From assembly GCF_003390395.1 (NCBI RefSeq), contig NZ_QUOV01000001.1, positions 3,844,001 to 3,908,000 on the forward strand: 64,000 bases of DNA, read 5' to 3'. The DNA is from Thalassotalea euphylliae (GTDB taxonomy: Bacteria > Pseudomonadota > Gammaproteobacteria > Enterobacterales > Alteromonadaceae). Position numbers and translations under genes: made by a program. Shown here piece by piece: positions 1-8,229 of this stretch. The first letter of the stretch is position 1. Every line of letters begins with the position of its first letter. The notes under the pieces are model-generated. The model worked only from the letters and a program-made list of their open reading frames with translations, was not told the origin of the DNA and did not search any database.

Positions 1-120
1 GATGAGTGGGTTTAATTCAATTTTTTGCTCACCAATGGGTAGTTGATAGCTAATTTGACCGTCAGCGCCAAGCTGTGCCGTCATTTTCCGCAGCGCGCCG
101 ATCTCTGTAGTTATTGTCAT
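1..120 (-). CDS. DUF2797 family protein, N-terminal part (runs off the window)
   Basis: Forty codons read from an ATG at 120 towards the left edge without a stop. The start (MTITTEIGALRKMTAQLG, then YQLPIG and LNPLI) resembles the N-terminus of DUF2797 proteins, a poorly characterised family that later carries zinc-ligand cysteines; those would lie outside the window. The ATG follows the arfB stop codon by 9 bp, with AGAGGG between as ribosome-binding site, so the two genes are probably one transcript. The family call rests on a short segment and is moderate. Confidence 0.6.
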   Translation of the reverse strand, partial: MTITTEIGALRKMTAQLGADGQISYQLPIGEQKIELNPLI

Positions 121-129
121 ATTGCCCTC

Positions 130-552
130 TTAAAGAATGACCTTTTTTCGTTGTTGTTTAACTTGCTTACGATTACTTTTACTTTCCAAGCGTTTTCTAA
201 CCGAAGCTTTCGTTGGTTTAGTGGCACGGCGTACTTTCTGCACTTTATTGGCCTGCTGTATTATCACCACCAATTTTTCAATGGCGACTTGCTTATTAAA
301 CTCTTGACTGCGCGACCCTTGCGATTTGATCACAATCACACCATCACTGGTAATGCGATGATCGGATTGTTTTAGCAAATTCTCTTTTGTTTTTTCCGGC
401 AAGCGAGAATCGCGTATATCAAAGCGCAAATGAATCGCCGTTGCGACCTTATTGACATGTTGCCCACCAGCACCTTGCGCTCTTATCGCACTAAAACTGA
501 TATCATCTAGCAACAGATGACAAAATCGGTCAATTTGAATACTATTTTGCAA
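130..552 (-). CDS. arfB: Peptidyl-tRNA hydrolase ArfB (stalled-ribosome rescue)
   Basis: ArfB (YaeJ) enters the empty mRNA channel of stalled ribosomes and hydrolyses the peptidyl-tRNA. The 140-residue protein has the release-factor core AIRAQGAGGQHVNK with the catalytic GGQ at residues 29-31. It ends in the basic tail typical of ArfB (KRLESKSNRKQVKQQRKK), which sits in the mRNA tunnel. Length matches E. coli ArfB. No ATG is available near the expected N-terminus. The TTG at 552 is preceded by GGAG at 5-nt spacing and gives the correct length, so it is accepted as the start. It is co-oriented with the DUF2797 gene just downstream. Confidence 0.93.
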   Translation of the reverse strand: MQNSIQIDRFCHLLLDDISFSAIRAQGAGGQHVNKVATAIHLRFDIRDSRLPEKTKENLLKQSDHRITSDGVIVIKSQGSRSQEFNKQVAIEKLVVIIQQANKVQKVRRATKPTKASVRKRLESKSNRKQVKQQRKKVIL

Positions 553-601
553 CTTAACTCCATTTGCACTCTAGGTGCTTAAGTAATGAGAGGAAATAAT
601 A

Positions 602-877
602 ATGTCACAGCCGTGGTATGTGTATTTGCTGCGATGTGCAGACAACAGTTTGTATTGTGGCGTTACCACAGATCTTAACAGGCGTGTTATTGAGCACAAT
701 CAATCGCCAACCCGTGGCGCCAAGTATACACGGGTACGCCGACCAGTTGAACTTGTCTATAGCGAAACTCACGCCAGTAAATCCCTTGCCTGCCAGCGCG
801 AATACGCCATTAAACAACTGAGCAAAAGCAAGAAGGAAGTCTTAGTCAAAGATCAGCAAAAAAACACCCTCGTTTAG
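602..877 (+). CDS. GIY-YIG nuclease-fold protein (UPF0213/YhbQ type)
   Basis: This 91-residue protein is a single GIY-YIG domain. The two core strands are YVYLL (residues 6-10) and LYCGVT, followed by the helix with the conserved arginine (LNRRVIEHN). The family is related to SLX1 and UvrC N-domains; E. coli YhbQ is the nearest well-known relative, and its cellular role is not settled. The ATG at 602 has AGAGGAAAT just upstream. It is divergent from arfB with about 50 bp between starts. Confidence 0.85.
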   Translation: MSQPWYVYLLRCADNSLYCGVTTDLNRRVIEHNQSPTRGAKYTRVRRPVELVYSETHASKSLACQREYAIKQLSKSKKEVLVKDQQKNTLV

Positions 878-994
878 CCTACACATGTACGCTAAGCCCT
901 TATTTTTACTGGTCTGCTTTGTTATTGTCGCTTAGCTTTATCCGTGTTAGCTTGATAGAATGCGCGCCGTTAAAGAGTGTTAAATGGTCAATTT

Positions 995-1708
995 ATGTTC
1001 GTAAATCAGTATTATAATCAATCACAAGAAAGCATATCTTTTACTCGTCAGCAGGCGAGTGATTTTGCCAAGCAAATTGCTGACGACTTTAATCCACTAC
1101 ACGATATTGACGCCAAGCGCTTTTGCGTTCCGGGTGATTTATTGTTTGCGGTAACGCTGGCCAAAGCTGGCCTCGCAACGCAGATGCGCTTTAACTTTTC
1201 AGGTATGGTGACCGATGGTATTGAGCTGATGATGCCAACCAAGTTGGTGGCAAGTAGTGAAGTCACTGATGCCAACGGCAAACAGTATTTAACCATTGAA
1301 ACAGATGGCGAAACCACTGAAAACCCAGCACTGATTGAAGCGTTAATTCGCGCCTATGTTGGTTTTTCGGGGCACACTTTCCCACATATATTGTGCGATT
1401 TAATGTCGAAAAATGACGTAATGATCAACCCTGCTCGCCCAATGATCATGTATGAAAGCATGAGTATCGAAATGCTAGACTTGAGCGCAACAAACGTTAG
1501 ATTAGAACTAGCCTCATCAACGTTATCAATTGAAGGTAAACGCGGCAATGCCGTACTAGCTTTTAATCTGTTTAATGGCGACACCTTGATTGGCAGTGGT
1601 GAAAAACACATGGTACTGAGCGGTTTACGCCCATACTGCGCTGACACCATTAATCAAATTAGTGAAGATTATTTAACGATGAAAGCTAACTATCATCAAG
1701 CGGCATAA
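995..1708 (+). CDS. DUF3581 family protein
   Basis: A soluble protein of about 237 residues with no signal peptide. The N-terminal half (FVNQYYNQSQESISFTRQQA, then DFAKQIADDFNPLHD and VPGDLLFAV) fits DUF3581, a gammaproteobacterial family of unknown function. The DFNPLHD segment followed by VPG resembles the active-site region of MaoC-like hot-dog hydratases, so an acyl-CoA/ACP-binding hot-dog fold is a reasonable inference. An in-frame GTG at 977 would add six residues. The ATG at 995 is preferred because family members begin MF; neither start has a strong ribosome-binding site. Confidence 0.8.
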   Translation: MFVNQYYNQSQESISFTRQQASDFAKQIADDFNPLHDIDAKRFCVPGDLLFAVTLAKAGLATQMRFNFSGMVTDGIELMMPTKLVASSEVTDANGKQYLTIETDGETTENPALIEALIRAYVGFSGHTFPHILCDLMSKNDVMINPARPMIMYESMSIEMLDLSATNVRLELASSTLSIEGKRGNAVLAFNLFNGDTLIGSGEKHMVLSGLRPYCADTINQISEDYLTMKANYHQAA

Positions 1709-1752
1709 TCATCACCAGAATAGTCTCCTAGCACTCAACAGCCAGTAATTGG

Positions 1753-1992
1753 CTAATTGGAACGGCGTTTAAGGCTTACAACGAGATTATCCATTTGCTC
1801 AGCGCCTTTTCGCATCAATCGTTGGCATTTCTTCAGCCATTGTTTTGCCCACGGATACTCTAGGCTTAACAACGCCAGACCTGCTGGTAAAAACAAAATG
1901 GCAGGCCCTGGCACAATGACAAACATCACGCCAATAAAAACTAATAAGCCACCAATCACAGTGATCATTGTCTTTTTCGCTGTGTGCTTCAT
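1753..1992 (-). CDS. PGPGW-type small transmembrane protein
   Basis: A 79-residue protein with one long hydrophobic hairpin (ITVIGGLLVFIGVMFVIVPG, then AILFLPAGLALLSLEYPWA) and a basic tail. The VPGPAILFLPAGLALLSLE core with a following W matches small PGPGW-domain membrane proteins, whose function is unknown. The ATG has AAGGAACTTAA in front, a good ribosome-binding site. It stands alone, convergent with the DUF3581 gene. Confidence 0.75.
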   Translation of the reverse strand: MKHTAKKTMITVIGGLLVFIGVMFVIVPGPAILFLPAGLALLSLEYPWAKQWLKKCQRLMRKGAEQMDNLVVSLKRRSN

Positions 1993-2176
1993 TTAAGTTC
2001 CTTATTTTCATTTCCTAGCCAAAGCCCTATTCAAATCCTTATTCAAAGCTAAGCTAAGGTTAAAGTGGTCGTTAAAATAGTAAACAAAGCAAAATTGACA
2101 CCACCATAAAAAACCAATCTTTTCAGTCACTTAAAAAATGTCATTACTAACGATTGGTTATATTCGCCAATTGTCG

Positions 2177-2407
2177 TTATTTCAATTTACCTTGTTGGCA
2201 TTTTCGCCACTTTTTAAAAGCCTTAAGTTCTTGCGCTTTGAGTTTATTGCTGCGTTTAACACTATTGGGCTGGCGTTGCTTAGATTGAATATTATCGAGT
2301 TTGGTTTTGTATTTAGCACATTTGCTTTGTTTACTCGGCTGCGCCTCGACTAATGAACTGTGCATAACTAGCACGCATAAGCTAACTATTGTGACTAATT
2401 TAATCAT
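2177..2407 (-). CDS. Small exported basic protein, unknown function
   Basis: A 76-residue product beginning with a clear signal peptide (MIKLVTIVSLCVLVMHSSLVEA), followed by about 54 mostly charged residues rich in Lys and Gln. Two cysteines lie in the mature part (SKCAKYKTKL and WRKCQQG) and could form one disulfide in the periplasm. AAGGAAAG precedes the ATG, which supports it as a real gene. I recognise no family. Confidence 0.6.
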   Translation of the reverse strand: MIKLVTIVSLCVLVMHSSLVEAQPSKQSKCAKYKTKLDNIQSKQRQPNSVKRSNKLKAQELKAFKKWRKCQQGKLK

Positions 2408-2568
2408 CTCGACTTTCCTTGTCGTTATTGAGTGTTATTTTTGTTGGTTCGACAGCATTTGGGCAAATGCTCTTGTCTTGGGCTCAGCATAACTATAGTA
2501 AAAAATTGAAAATATTGAATTTTATTCTAGGTTAAAGATTGGAGATAAAATAACGCCAAGGAGGCATT

Positions 2569-3432
2569 ATGCTCATCAGCACGAAGGCAAGGCTGCCGTT
2601 CGCCATTATTAGTTTTTACATCTTGAGTCTTTTCTGTACTCAATCCATCGCTAGTAAAAATCCACTTAACTTGCAGCTCGCAAGCCATTATCAACAAAGC
2701 GCAAATATTCAGGATTATTGGGTCAGTGAAAAGCTTGATGGCGTCCGCGGTTATTGGGATGGCCAACACCTTTTTACCCGAGGAGGTCATCAAATAAACG
2801 TGCCCCGCTTTTTTACACAAGATTGGCCGAACTCAGCAATGGAAGGTGAGCTCTGGATTGAGCGACGAGCATTCGAGCAAGTTGCCAGCGTTGTCCAAAA
2901 ACAACAAGCGAAAGACACTGAATGGCAAGGTGTAAAGTTTATGGTTTTTGATTTACCTGAGCATTCTGGCACTTTTACCGAACGTATTAACCAAATGCGC
3001 TCTCTTGTCGTCAATGCCAATAGCCCACACTTACAAATGATCGAACAATATCGACTAACCGATAACGCGCAGTTAACCGCTTGGCTTGAACAAGCCATAG
3101 CCGTTGGTGGAGAGGGGCTAATGCTGCATAGAGGCTCCGCCCGCTACCAAGCTGGACGCACCGCTAACATCATGAAACTGAAGCCGTTATTTGATGATGA
3201 GGCAGAGGTTATTGCCCATTTACCCGGTAAAGGAAAATATGCTAATCAACTGGGCGCAATCAAGGTAAAAACACCGCAAGGGGTAACGTTTAAAATAGGC
3301 AGCGGTTTTTCTGATCTCGAACGCAAGAACCCACCTCCCATTGGCAGTGTTGTCACTTATCGATACAGTGGTAAAACAGTCAAAGGTGTGCCAAGATTCG
3401 CTAGTTTTCTACGTATAAAGTCTTCATTCTAA
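2569..3432 (+). CDS. ligE: Secreted ATP-dependent DNA ligase (LigE type)
   Basis: A minimal ATP-dependent DNA ligase with an N-terminal signal peptide (hydrophobic stretch residues 10-23, cleavage near SIAS). Nucleotidyltransferase motif I is EKLDGVR with the AMP-accepting lysine at residue 55. Motif III (FMVFDLPE), motif IV (GEGLMLHR) and motif V (MKLKP) follow, then a short OB domain. Length (287) fits Lig E proteins of Gram-negative bacteria, which are predicted to work in the periplasm, possibly on incoming DNA. AAGGAGG lies 4 nt before the ATG. The LysE-type exporter follows by 54 bp. Confidence 0.88.
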   Translation: MLISTKARLPFAIISFYILSLFCTQSIASKNPLNLQLASHYQQSANIQDYWVSEKLDGVRGYWDGQHLFTRGGHQINVPRFFTQDWPNSAMEGELWIERRAFEQVASVVQKQQAKDTEWQGVKFMVFDLPEHSGTFTERINQMRSLVVNANSPHLQMIEQYRLTDNAQLTAWLEQAIAVGGEGLMLHRGSARYQAGRTANIMKLKPLFDDEAEVIAHLPGKGKYANQLGAIKVKTPQGVTFKIGSGFSDLERKNPPPIGSVVTYRYSGKTVKGVPRFASFLRIKSSF

Positions 3433-3486
3433 ATAGGCGTTTAACATGCCGACAAAGTCAGTAGGAAGTTAGATTAAGGTATCACA

Positions 3487-4104
3487 ATGGAATTACATTT
3501 ATGGCTATCGCTCGTCGCTATTTGCATTATGGGCGCCCTTTCTCCTGGGCCTAGTCTAGCTTTAGTGGTAAAAAATACCATGGTTGGGGGCGCGCCAGCG
3601 GGTTATGCCAGCGCCATTAGTCACGGTATCGGCGTGGCACTATACGCCGCTATTACAACCACCGGTATTGGCATTATCTTAGTAAAATCGCCAACCCTGT
3701 TTAGTATTATTCAATATGGCGGCGCGGCGTTTTTACTTTATCTAGGTATTAATGCGCTACTGAGTAAGAAACAGCAATTAGATTTATCAGATTCAGATGA
3801 AAGTACAGCTAAAACAAACGTTAACGGCTGGCGCGATGGCTTTTTAATTGCCTTTTTAAACCCCAAATTGGCGATCTTTTTTCTCGCCTTGTTTAGCCAA
3901 TTTGTCGATGAAAACGCCACTGTGACGCAAAAAGTTATCATGACAGCCACAGTCGGTGGCATTGATGCCCTGTGGTATTGTTTAATCACCTATTTGCTAT
4001 CGCGCGGCCCTGTAATCAATAAATTGAAGGCTAACAGTCATATTATTGATCGCATCACAGGTAGCTTCTTAGTGCTGCTTGCAGCGCGTGTGGTTATTAA
4101 CTAA
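3487..4104 (+). CDS. LysE/RhtB family amino-acid exporter
   Basis: A 205-residue integral inner-membrane protein with about six hydrophobic segments. The hallmark N-terminus GALSPGPSLALVVKNT and the GFLIAFLNPKLAIFFLALFS segment identify the LysE/RhtB superfamily, which effluxes amino acids such as lysine, homoserine or threonine by proton antiport. Substrate cannot be read from the sequence. The ATG is preceded by AAGGTATCACA. It follows ligE closely and may share its transcript. Confidence 0.85.
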   Translation: MELHLWLSLVAICIMGALSPGPSLALVVKNTMVGGAPAGYASAISHGIGVALYAAITTTGIGIILVKSPTLFSIIQYGGAAFLLYLGINALLSKKQQLDLSDSDESTAKTNVNGWRDGFLIAFLNPKLAIFFLALFSQFVDENATVTQKVIMTATVGGIDALWYCLITYLLSRGPVINKLKANSHIIDRITGSFLVLLAARVVIN

Positions 4105-4167
4105 ATTCAGCTATCTATTTCTAGTGATTAACTCCCTGTGGTGAGTAACTTATCGATTAATCACCAC

Positions 4168-5076
4168 TTAGGGCTCATAACGAAACAACATCACTTTGAG
4201 CCCCTTTCCTTGATGTGCTTCCTTAAACACGGCTGGCGGCGCGATCTTATCGACAAAGTGCAGCGCTGAGCACTCTTGTTTAACAGTTGCTAATAAGAAT
4301 TCGTCATCTAAATCAGGGCTGTTTAAACATAGCATGACATCAGCGTTTGGGCTGGCAAGCTGTGGAATACGACGAATAATTTTACCGTAATCTCGCTCAA
4401 TATTAACGCTACCTTTTTGAAATGATGGCGGGTCAACAATGAGCATCTGATACGGCCCAAACTTTTTTAATCGCCCGAATGACTTAAAAATATCAACCGC
4501 TTGAAAAATGATATTGTCAGTCGCTTGCTCATTAAGTCGATGATTATCGCGGCCACGCGCCAGCGATGGCTTACTCATATCAATATTCACTACCTGTTTC
4601 GCGCCACCTTGACTCGCCGCAACGGAGAAAGCACAGGTGTATGAAAACAGGTTTAGTACATTCTTGCCATTGGCATTCGCTTGCACCCAATCACGACCGT
4701 TTTTCATATCTAAAAACAAGCCGTGATTTTGTGCTCGGCCAAATTCGATATGATATTTGAGGCCCGATTCTAGTGCGTGGAGCTGTCGAATATCATCACC
4801 CACTAAGCACTCTATGGGCGCCATTTGCTGCCAGCGGTGCTGAACCAATACCGACTGACATGCTCCTATTTTCTCATTTAAGCTGCGTGCAAGTGCTAGC
4901 AAGCTTTCATGCTCAACCTCGCGATAAAGCGTCACTAAAACGACTGGGGCAAACCAATCCACACAAATATGCTCAAGCCCCTCATAGGCATGGCCTCGAC
5001 CGTGAAAAAGTCGCTGCGTATTTGCGTCATCTGGTAGCTGGATATGGTCAATTAGAGTAGAAATAGAAGCGTTCAT
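4168..5076 (-). CDS. Class I SAM-dependent methyltransferase (RlmI-like core)
   Basis: The protein carries a Rossmann methyltransferase core: SAM motif I in LNLFSYTCAFSVAASQGGA, an acidic NIDMSKPSL strand, and the catalytic DPPSFQKGS motif common to RlmI/RlmK-type 23S rRNA m5C methyltransferases. It lacks their N-terminal PUA domain and has instead about 100 residues of its own type (HGRGHAYEGLEHICVDWF). RNA is the likely substrate by homology only. A longer ATG at 5136 lies inside the terminator hairpin at 5122-5155 and is rejected; the ATG at 5076 gives 302 residues. Confidence 0.75.
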   Translation of the reverse strand: MNASISTLIDHIQLPDDANTQRLFHGRGHAYEGLEHICVDWFAPVVLVTLYREVEHESLLALARSLNEKIGACQSVLVQHRWQQMAPIECLVGDDIRQLHALESGLKYHIEFGRAQNHGLFLDMKNGRDWVQANANGKNVLNLFSYTCAFSVAASQGGAKQVVNIDMSKPSLARGRDNHRLNEQATDNIIFQAVDIFKSFGRLKKFGPYQMLIVDPPSFQKGSVNIERDYGKIIRRIPQLASPNADVMLCLNSPDLDDEFLLATVKQECSALHFVDKIAPPAVFKEAHQGKGLKVMLFRYEP

Positions 5077-5121
5077 AGGAACTTTAGCCAAAGTTTTGAA
5101 GTTATCTGGGTGACAGATAAT

Positions 5122-5155
5122 AAAAAGCCGCATCATACACAGGATGCGGCTTTTT
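5122..5155 (-). terminator. Rho-independent terminator of the NSS transporter gene
   Basis: A perfect 13-bp inverted repeat (AAAAAGCCGCATC, 8-nt loop, GATGCGGCTTTTT) lies 48 bp beyond the transporter stop codon. On the minus strand the stem runs into TTTTTATTAT, a good termination tract. It separates the transporter transcript from the methyltransferase gene downstream. Confidence 0.85.
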
Positions 5156-5203
5156 CGCTATATGTGAGGTTAGGCTATTGGCTTTGACCTTTACTCAATC
5201 AGG

Positions 5204-6625
5204 CTAGCCGAAAATATTATAGCCAAAGAATTTTACCGCCACAGTATTTAAGAAAATACCCAGTAAAATAACCGGAATAAAAGTCCCTAAAGAAAAGTTA
5301 ATGTACTTTTCCGCAAACGAGCCTTGATAGTTATCGTTACCGACAGAAAGTTCTTCTGATAAACGATGCTTCTTCCAGCGGTAGCTAACAAACACACAAA
5401 GCAATAAACCGTTTAATGGCAAAATAGTGTCGTAAAAGACATCGTAAACCACATCAAAGAAAGAACGAGTACCACCCGCATAGCTAGTAAATTCAGTGAA
5501 GAAGCCAACCATACCAAAAGAAACAGTAGCGAAAAGCGTTAATACACCAGCGGTCATCATCAAAATAAACAAGGCTTTTTTACGGGTGTGATTTTTCTCA
5601 GTCACTAGGTAAGAAACCGGTACTTCAATAATCGATACCAGCGAGGTGATCGCCGCAAAAAACACCAACATAAAGAAAAATACCGCAATGCCGCTTGCCG
5701 CAATGTAGCCAATAGAGCCCTGCAGCGCTAAAAAGATTTTTGGCAAGAAGGTGAAAATCAGCGATACCGAGCTATCACTTAACTCTTGCGGATTCACTTG
5801 TGGGTTAAATGAAAATACCGCAGGTAGAATCATTAAGCCCGCAGTAAAGGCTACCGCAGTATCTGTGATCGCAACCAGTTTTGCCGAACCAACAATATCA
5901 GCTTTTTTGCTAATATAGGAGCCGTAGGTAATTAGAATCCCCATACCTAGCGATAGCGAGAAAAATGCTTGAGACAGAGCACCGTTAACCACTGACGGGG
6001 TAATTTTGCTAAAGTCAGGAATGACAAAGAACGCCACACCAGCAAAAGCATTGTCGCGAGTAAGCACGAAAACAACCATCAATACCAGCATGATAAACAA
6101 GGTCGGCATTAAGGTTTTCGCGGCTTTTTCGATCCCGTTTTTCACGCCAGCCACCAGAATGAAATTAATAATGGCTGCAACGACTACCATAGCACCGAAA
6201 ATATAAGGGCTATTGATAAACTCACCAAATGCTTGTGGCGTTGCTAAGTAATCTAATCCACCGCCAAGCGTAATGGCGATGTAACCAAATATCCATACGG
6301 TAATAACCATGTAGAATACGGCGATCATAAAAGGCGTTAACACGCCGAGTAAGCCCGCTAAATTCCAGCCAGTTCCACCATTATTGAGTGCTTTATAGGC
6401 ACCGACAGGTTCTTTTTGTGTTTTGCGCCCCATGGCCATTTCAGCCACCATGACAGGTAAACACACTAAGAGTACAAATAGTGCATATACCAATAAGAAG
6501 GCACCGCCGCCATTTTTTGCGGCATTAACTGGAAAACCAACTAGGTTACCAATACCAACAGCAGAGCCAGCCGCCGCTAGTATGAACCCTAGTTTGGAAC
6601 TAAACTGTTCTCTATTCGCGCTCAT
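5204..6625 (-). CDS. Sodium-dependent transporter, NSS/SNF family
   Basis: A 473-residue polytopic inner-membrane protein of the neurotransmitter:sodium symporter family (LeuT relatives). The N-terminus has the family signature: SKLGFILAAAGSAVGIGNLVGFP, the unwound TM1 that binds Na+ and substrate, followed by NGGGAFLLVY. About eleven to twelve hydrophobic segments can be counted. Family members import amino acids or related amines; the substrate here is unknown. AAGGAAACAT precedes the ATG. It is a single-gene transcript ended by the hairpin at 5122-5155. Confidence 0.9.
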   Translation of the reverse strand: MSANREQFSSKLGFILAAAGSAVGIGNLVGFPVNAAKNGGGAFLLVYALFVLLVCLPVMVAEMAMGRKTQKEPVGAYKALNNGGTGWNLAGLLGVLTPFMIAVFYMVITVWIFGYIAITLGGGLDYLATPQAFGEFINSPYIFGAMVVVAAIINFILVAGVKNGIEKAAKTLMPTLFIMLVLMVVFVLTRDNAFAGVAFFVIPDFSKITPSVVNGALSQAFFSLSLGMGILITYGSYISKKADIVGSAKLVAITDTAVAFTAGLMILPAVFSFNPQVNPQELSDSSVSLIFTFLPKIFLALQGSIGYIAASGIAVFFFMLVFFAAITSLVSIIEVPVSYLVTEKNHTRKKALFILMMTAGVLTLFATVSFGMVGFFTEFTSYAGGTRSFFDVVYDVFYDTILPLNGLLLCVFVSYRWKKHRLSEELSVGNDNYQGSFAEKYINFSLGTFIPVILLGIFLNTVAVKFFGYNIFG

Positions 6626-6745
6626 ATGTTTCCTTTATTTATAGTTATTGTTATCTAAGTTTCAGGTAGCTCTCAAAAAGAACTCAACAAAGGTGTAAGG
6701 ATTGCCTTACTTCCTAACCACGACCTAGATAAGCGCTGATAATGT

Positions 6746-7076
6746 TATACCAATTGAAATAACTACTTAATCATTCAGCGAGAATTAAAAGGCTTAGAGG
6801 CACAGGTTACATGCTCCATGCGTAACCCAAGTACCTACATCCATGTAGGCAAGGCATTGATTGCAGAGAATGGTTATTCTCCTTGTTCCGCATGAGAAGC
6901 AAAATCAATAACGCAGCATATGAGCCTTTTAAACTCGCCCTTTGGGAGCGTGTCAGCGTCGCGATAACTGCACCAAATTTATTAGATGTAGAATAACTAT
7001 ATCAACAAAAATTTGGCTTGTTCTCCCACCGCTGACAGCGCTCTGAATTGATCAATTAATTAATTCAATTGGTATT
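6746..7076. mobile_element. MITE-like palindromic intergenic element
   Basis: This stretch of about 330 bp fills most of the gap 6626-7198 and has no credible gene. Its ends are inverted repeats (TATACCAATTGAA at the left, TTCAATTGGTATTA at the right). Inside are nested palindromes: CCTACAT/ATGTAGG around 6834-6849, GAGAAT/ATTCTC around 6866-6881, TTAAAAGGCT (6785) against AGCCTTTTAA (6923), CCAAATTT (6973) against AAATTTGG (7009), and GAGCGTGTCAGCG against CGCTGACAGCGCTC. I recall similar multi-copy elements in Colwellia and Thalassotalea relatives. It has no transposase, so movement would need one in trans; the transcript would fold strongly. Confidence 0.75.
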
Positions 7077-7198
7077 AAACGCCAGATGCTATCAAGGTTT
7101 GCATTACTTGTCTGCTCTTACCTCGCACCAGCAGTAATAATTTTTAGTTAGTGCTTGCTAACCGCTGAATTTATACGCAGCTTGATGGATTGATAAAC

Positions 7199-8083
7199 CT
7201 AACTCGCTGGCTTATCAAAAAACTTCGCTCCCATAATACCTAAAACATTGTCAGCTTCGTCATGGGCAAACTCAGCTGCTGCAATTAACTCTTCAAACGT
7301 AATGCCAAGCGACTGACACAAACCTTGGTCGACAATATCGTCGTAGGTAAACAGTTCAGGGTGACTGTCTACTAATGCCAAGCGCGATGCCAAATACATG
7401 ACCTTAACATCTTTATTAATTTGAATATCTAATGCCTGATTAAAATGACGGATCGGCAAAATAATCTTCTCAGGTATTTGCCACAGCTTTAACAGTTCAG
7501 CGGAAACATCCGTATAGGTGAAATCAAGTGCCTGATACTGTCGTTGCCAAGGTAAGTCATTTTGGCTGTATTGCTCGCAATGTTGCGCAATTTCTGGGGA
7601 CACTTTCGCAACAATAAGCTCGCCAAAGTTTTGTAATAAACCAGCCACAAACAAGCGTTCAATATCTCGAATACCAGCACTGATCGCTAAATTTTTAGCG
7701 GCTAAGCCACAATAAACACTCATTCGCCAAAAGCGTTTTAAGTCAATCGCTTGATTGGCAAAGTGTTTAAACGCAGAACTGGCAACATCCACTAACATCA
7801 TATTGTAAATGGATTGCGTGCCAATAATGGTGATCGCGCGGGAAATAGTGCTTATTTCACCGGGAAAACTATAAACCGCACTATTGGCAATTTTGAGCAA
7901 ACGTGAGGTCATTGACGGGTCAATACTTATGACGTTAGCAAAATCCTTTGCTGTGGAATTCTCATCTTCCATCAAAGTTTTCACTTTGAAGCAAGCATCG
8001 GGCAAAGCAAATGAGCCATTGGCTTGATTCGCATAATCGATAGCTTGCAGTTTTACAGCCTCATCTTTTAGTTGCTTAGTCAT
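7199..8083 (-). CDS. HDOD domain protein
   Basis: The 294-residue cytoplasmic protein is a single HDOD domain, a catalytically inactive relative of the HD-GYP phosphodiesterases used in signalling. Recognisable parts are the SIDPSMTSRLLKIANSA segment, ISRAITIIGTQSI and the VAGLLQNFGELIVAK helix. HDOD proteins affect motility, type IV pili and stress responses; the target here is unknown. The frame can be extended to a TTG at 8161, but the ATG at 8083 has AGGAAAT in front and is preferred. It neighbours no signalling gene. Confidence 0.82.
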   Translation of the reverse strand: MTKQLKDEAVKLQAIDYANQANGSFALPDACFKVKTLMEDENSTAKDFANVISIDPSMTSRLLKIANSAVYSFPGEISTISRAITIIGTQSIYNMMLVDVASSAFKHFANQAIDLKRFWRMSVYCGLAAKNLAISAGIRDIERLFVAGLLQNFGELIVAKVSPEIAQHCEQYSQNDLPWQRQYQALDFTYTDVSAELLKLWQIPEKIILPIRHFNQALDIQINKDVKVMYLASRLALVDSHPELFTYDDIVDQGLCQSLGITFEELIAAAEFAHDEADNVLGIMGAKFFDKPAS

Positions 8084-8229
8084 CAGACAAATATTTCCTG
8101 AGTAGGTATTTTCACAGGTTATGCTTAACATTACGTTAACGTTAGCTCGCCATATTTTCAACTAAAGGTGCACAATCCTTGTGCACCTGTCTGTATTGCT
8201 AGCTAATGGAAACTTAATGCTAAAAATTT

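Noticed and set aside
5077..5136. Longer N-terminus for the methyltransferase
   Set aside because: It would begin inside the terminator hairpin of the upstream gene.
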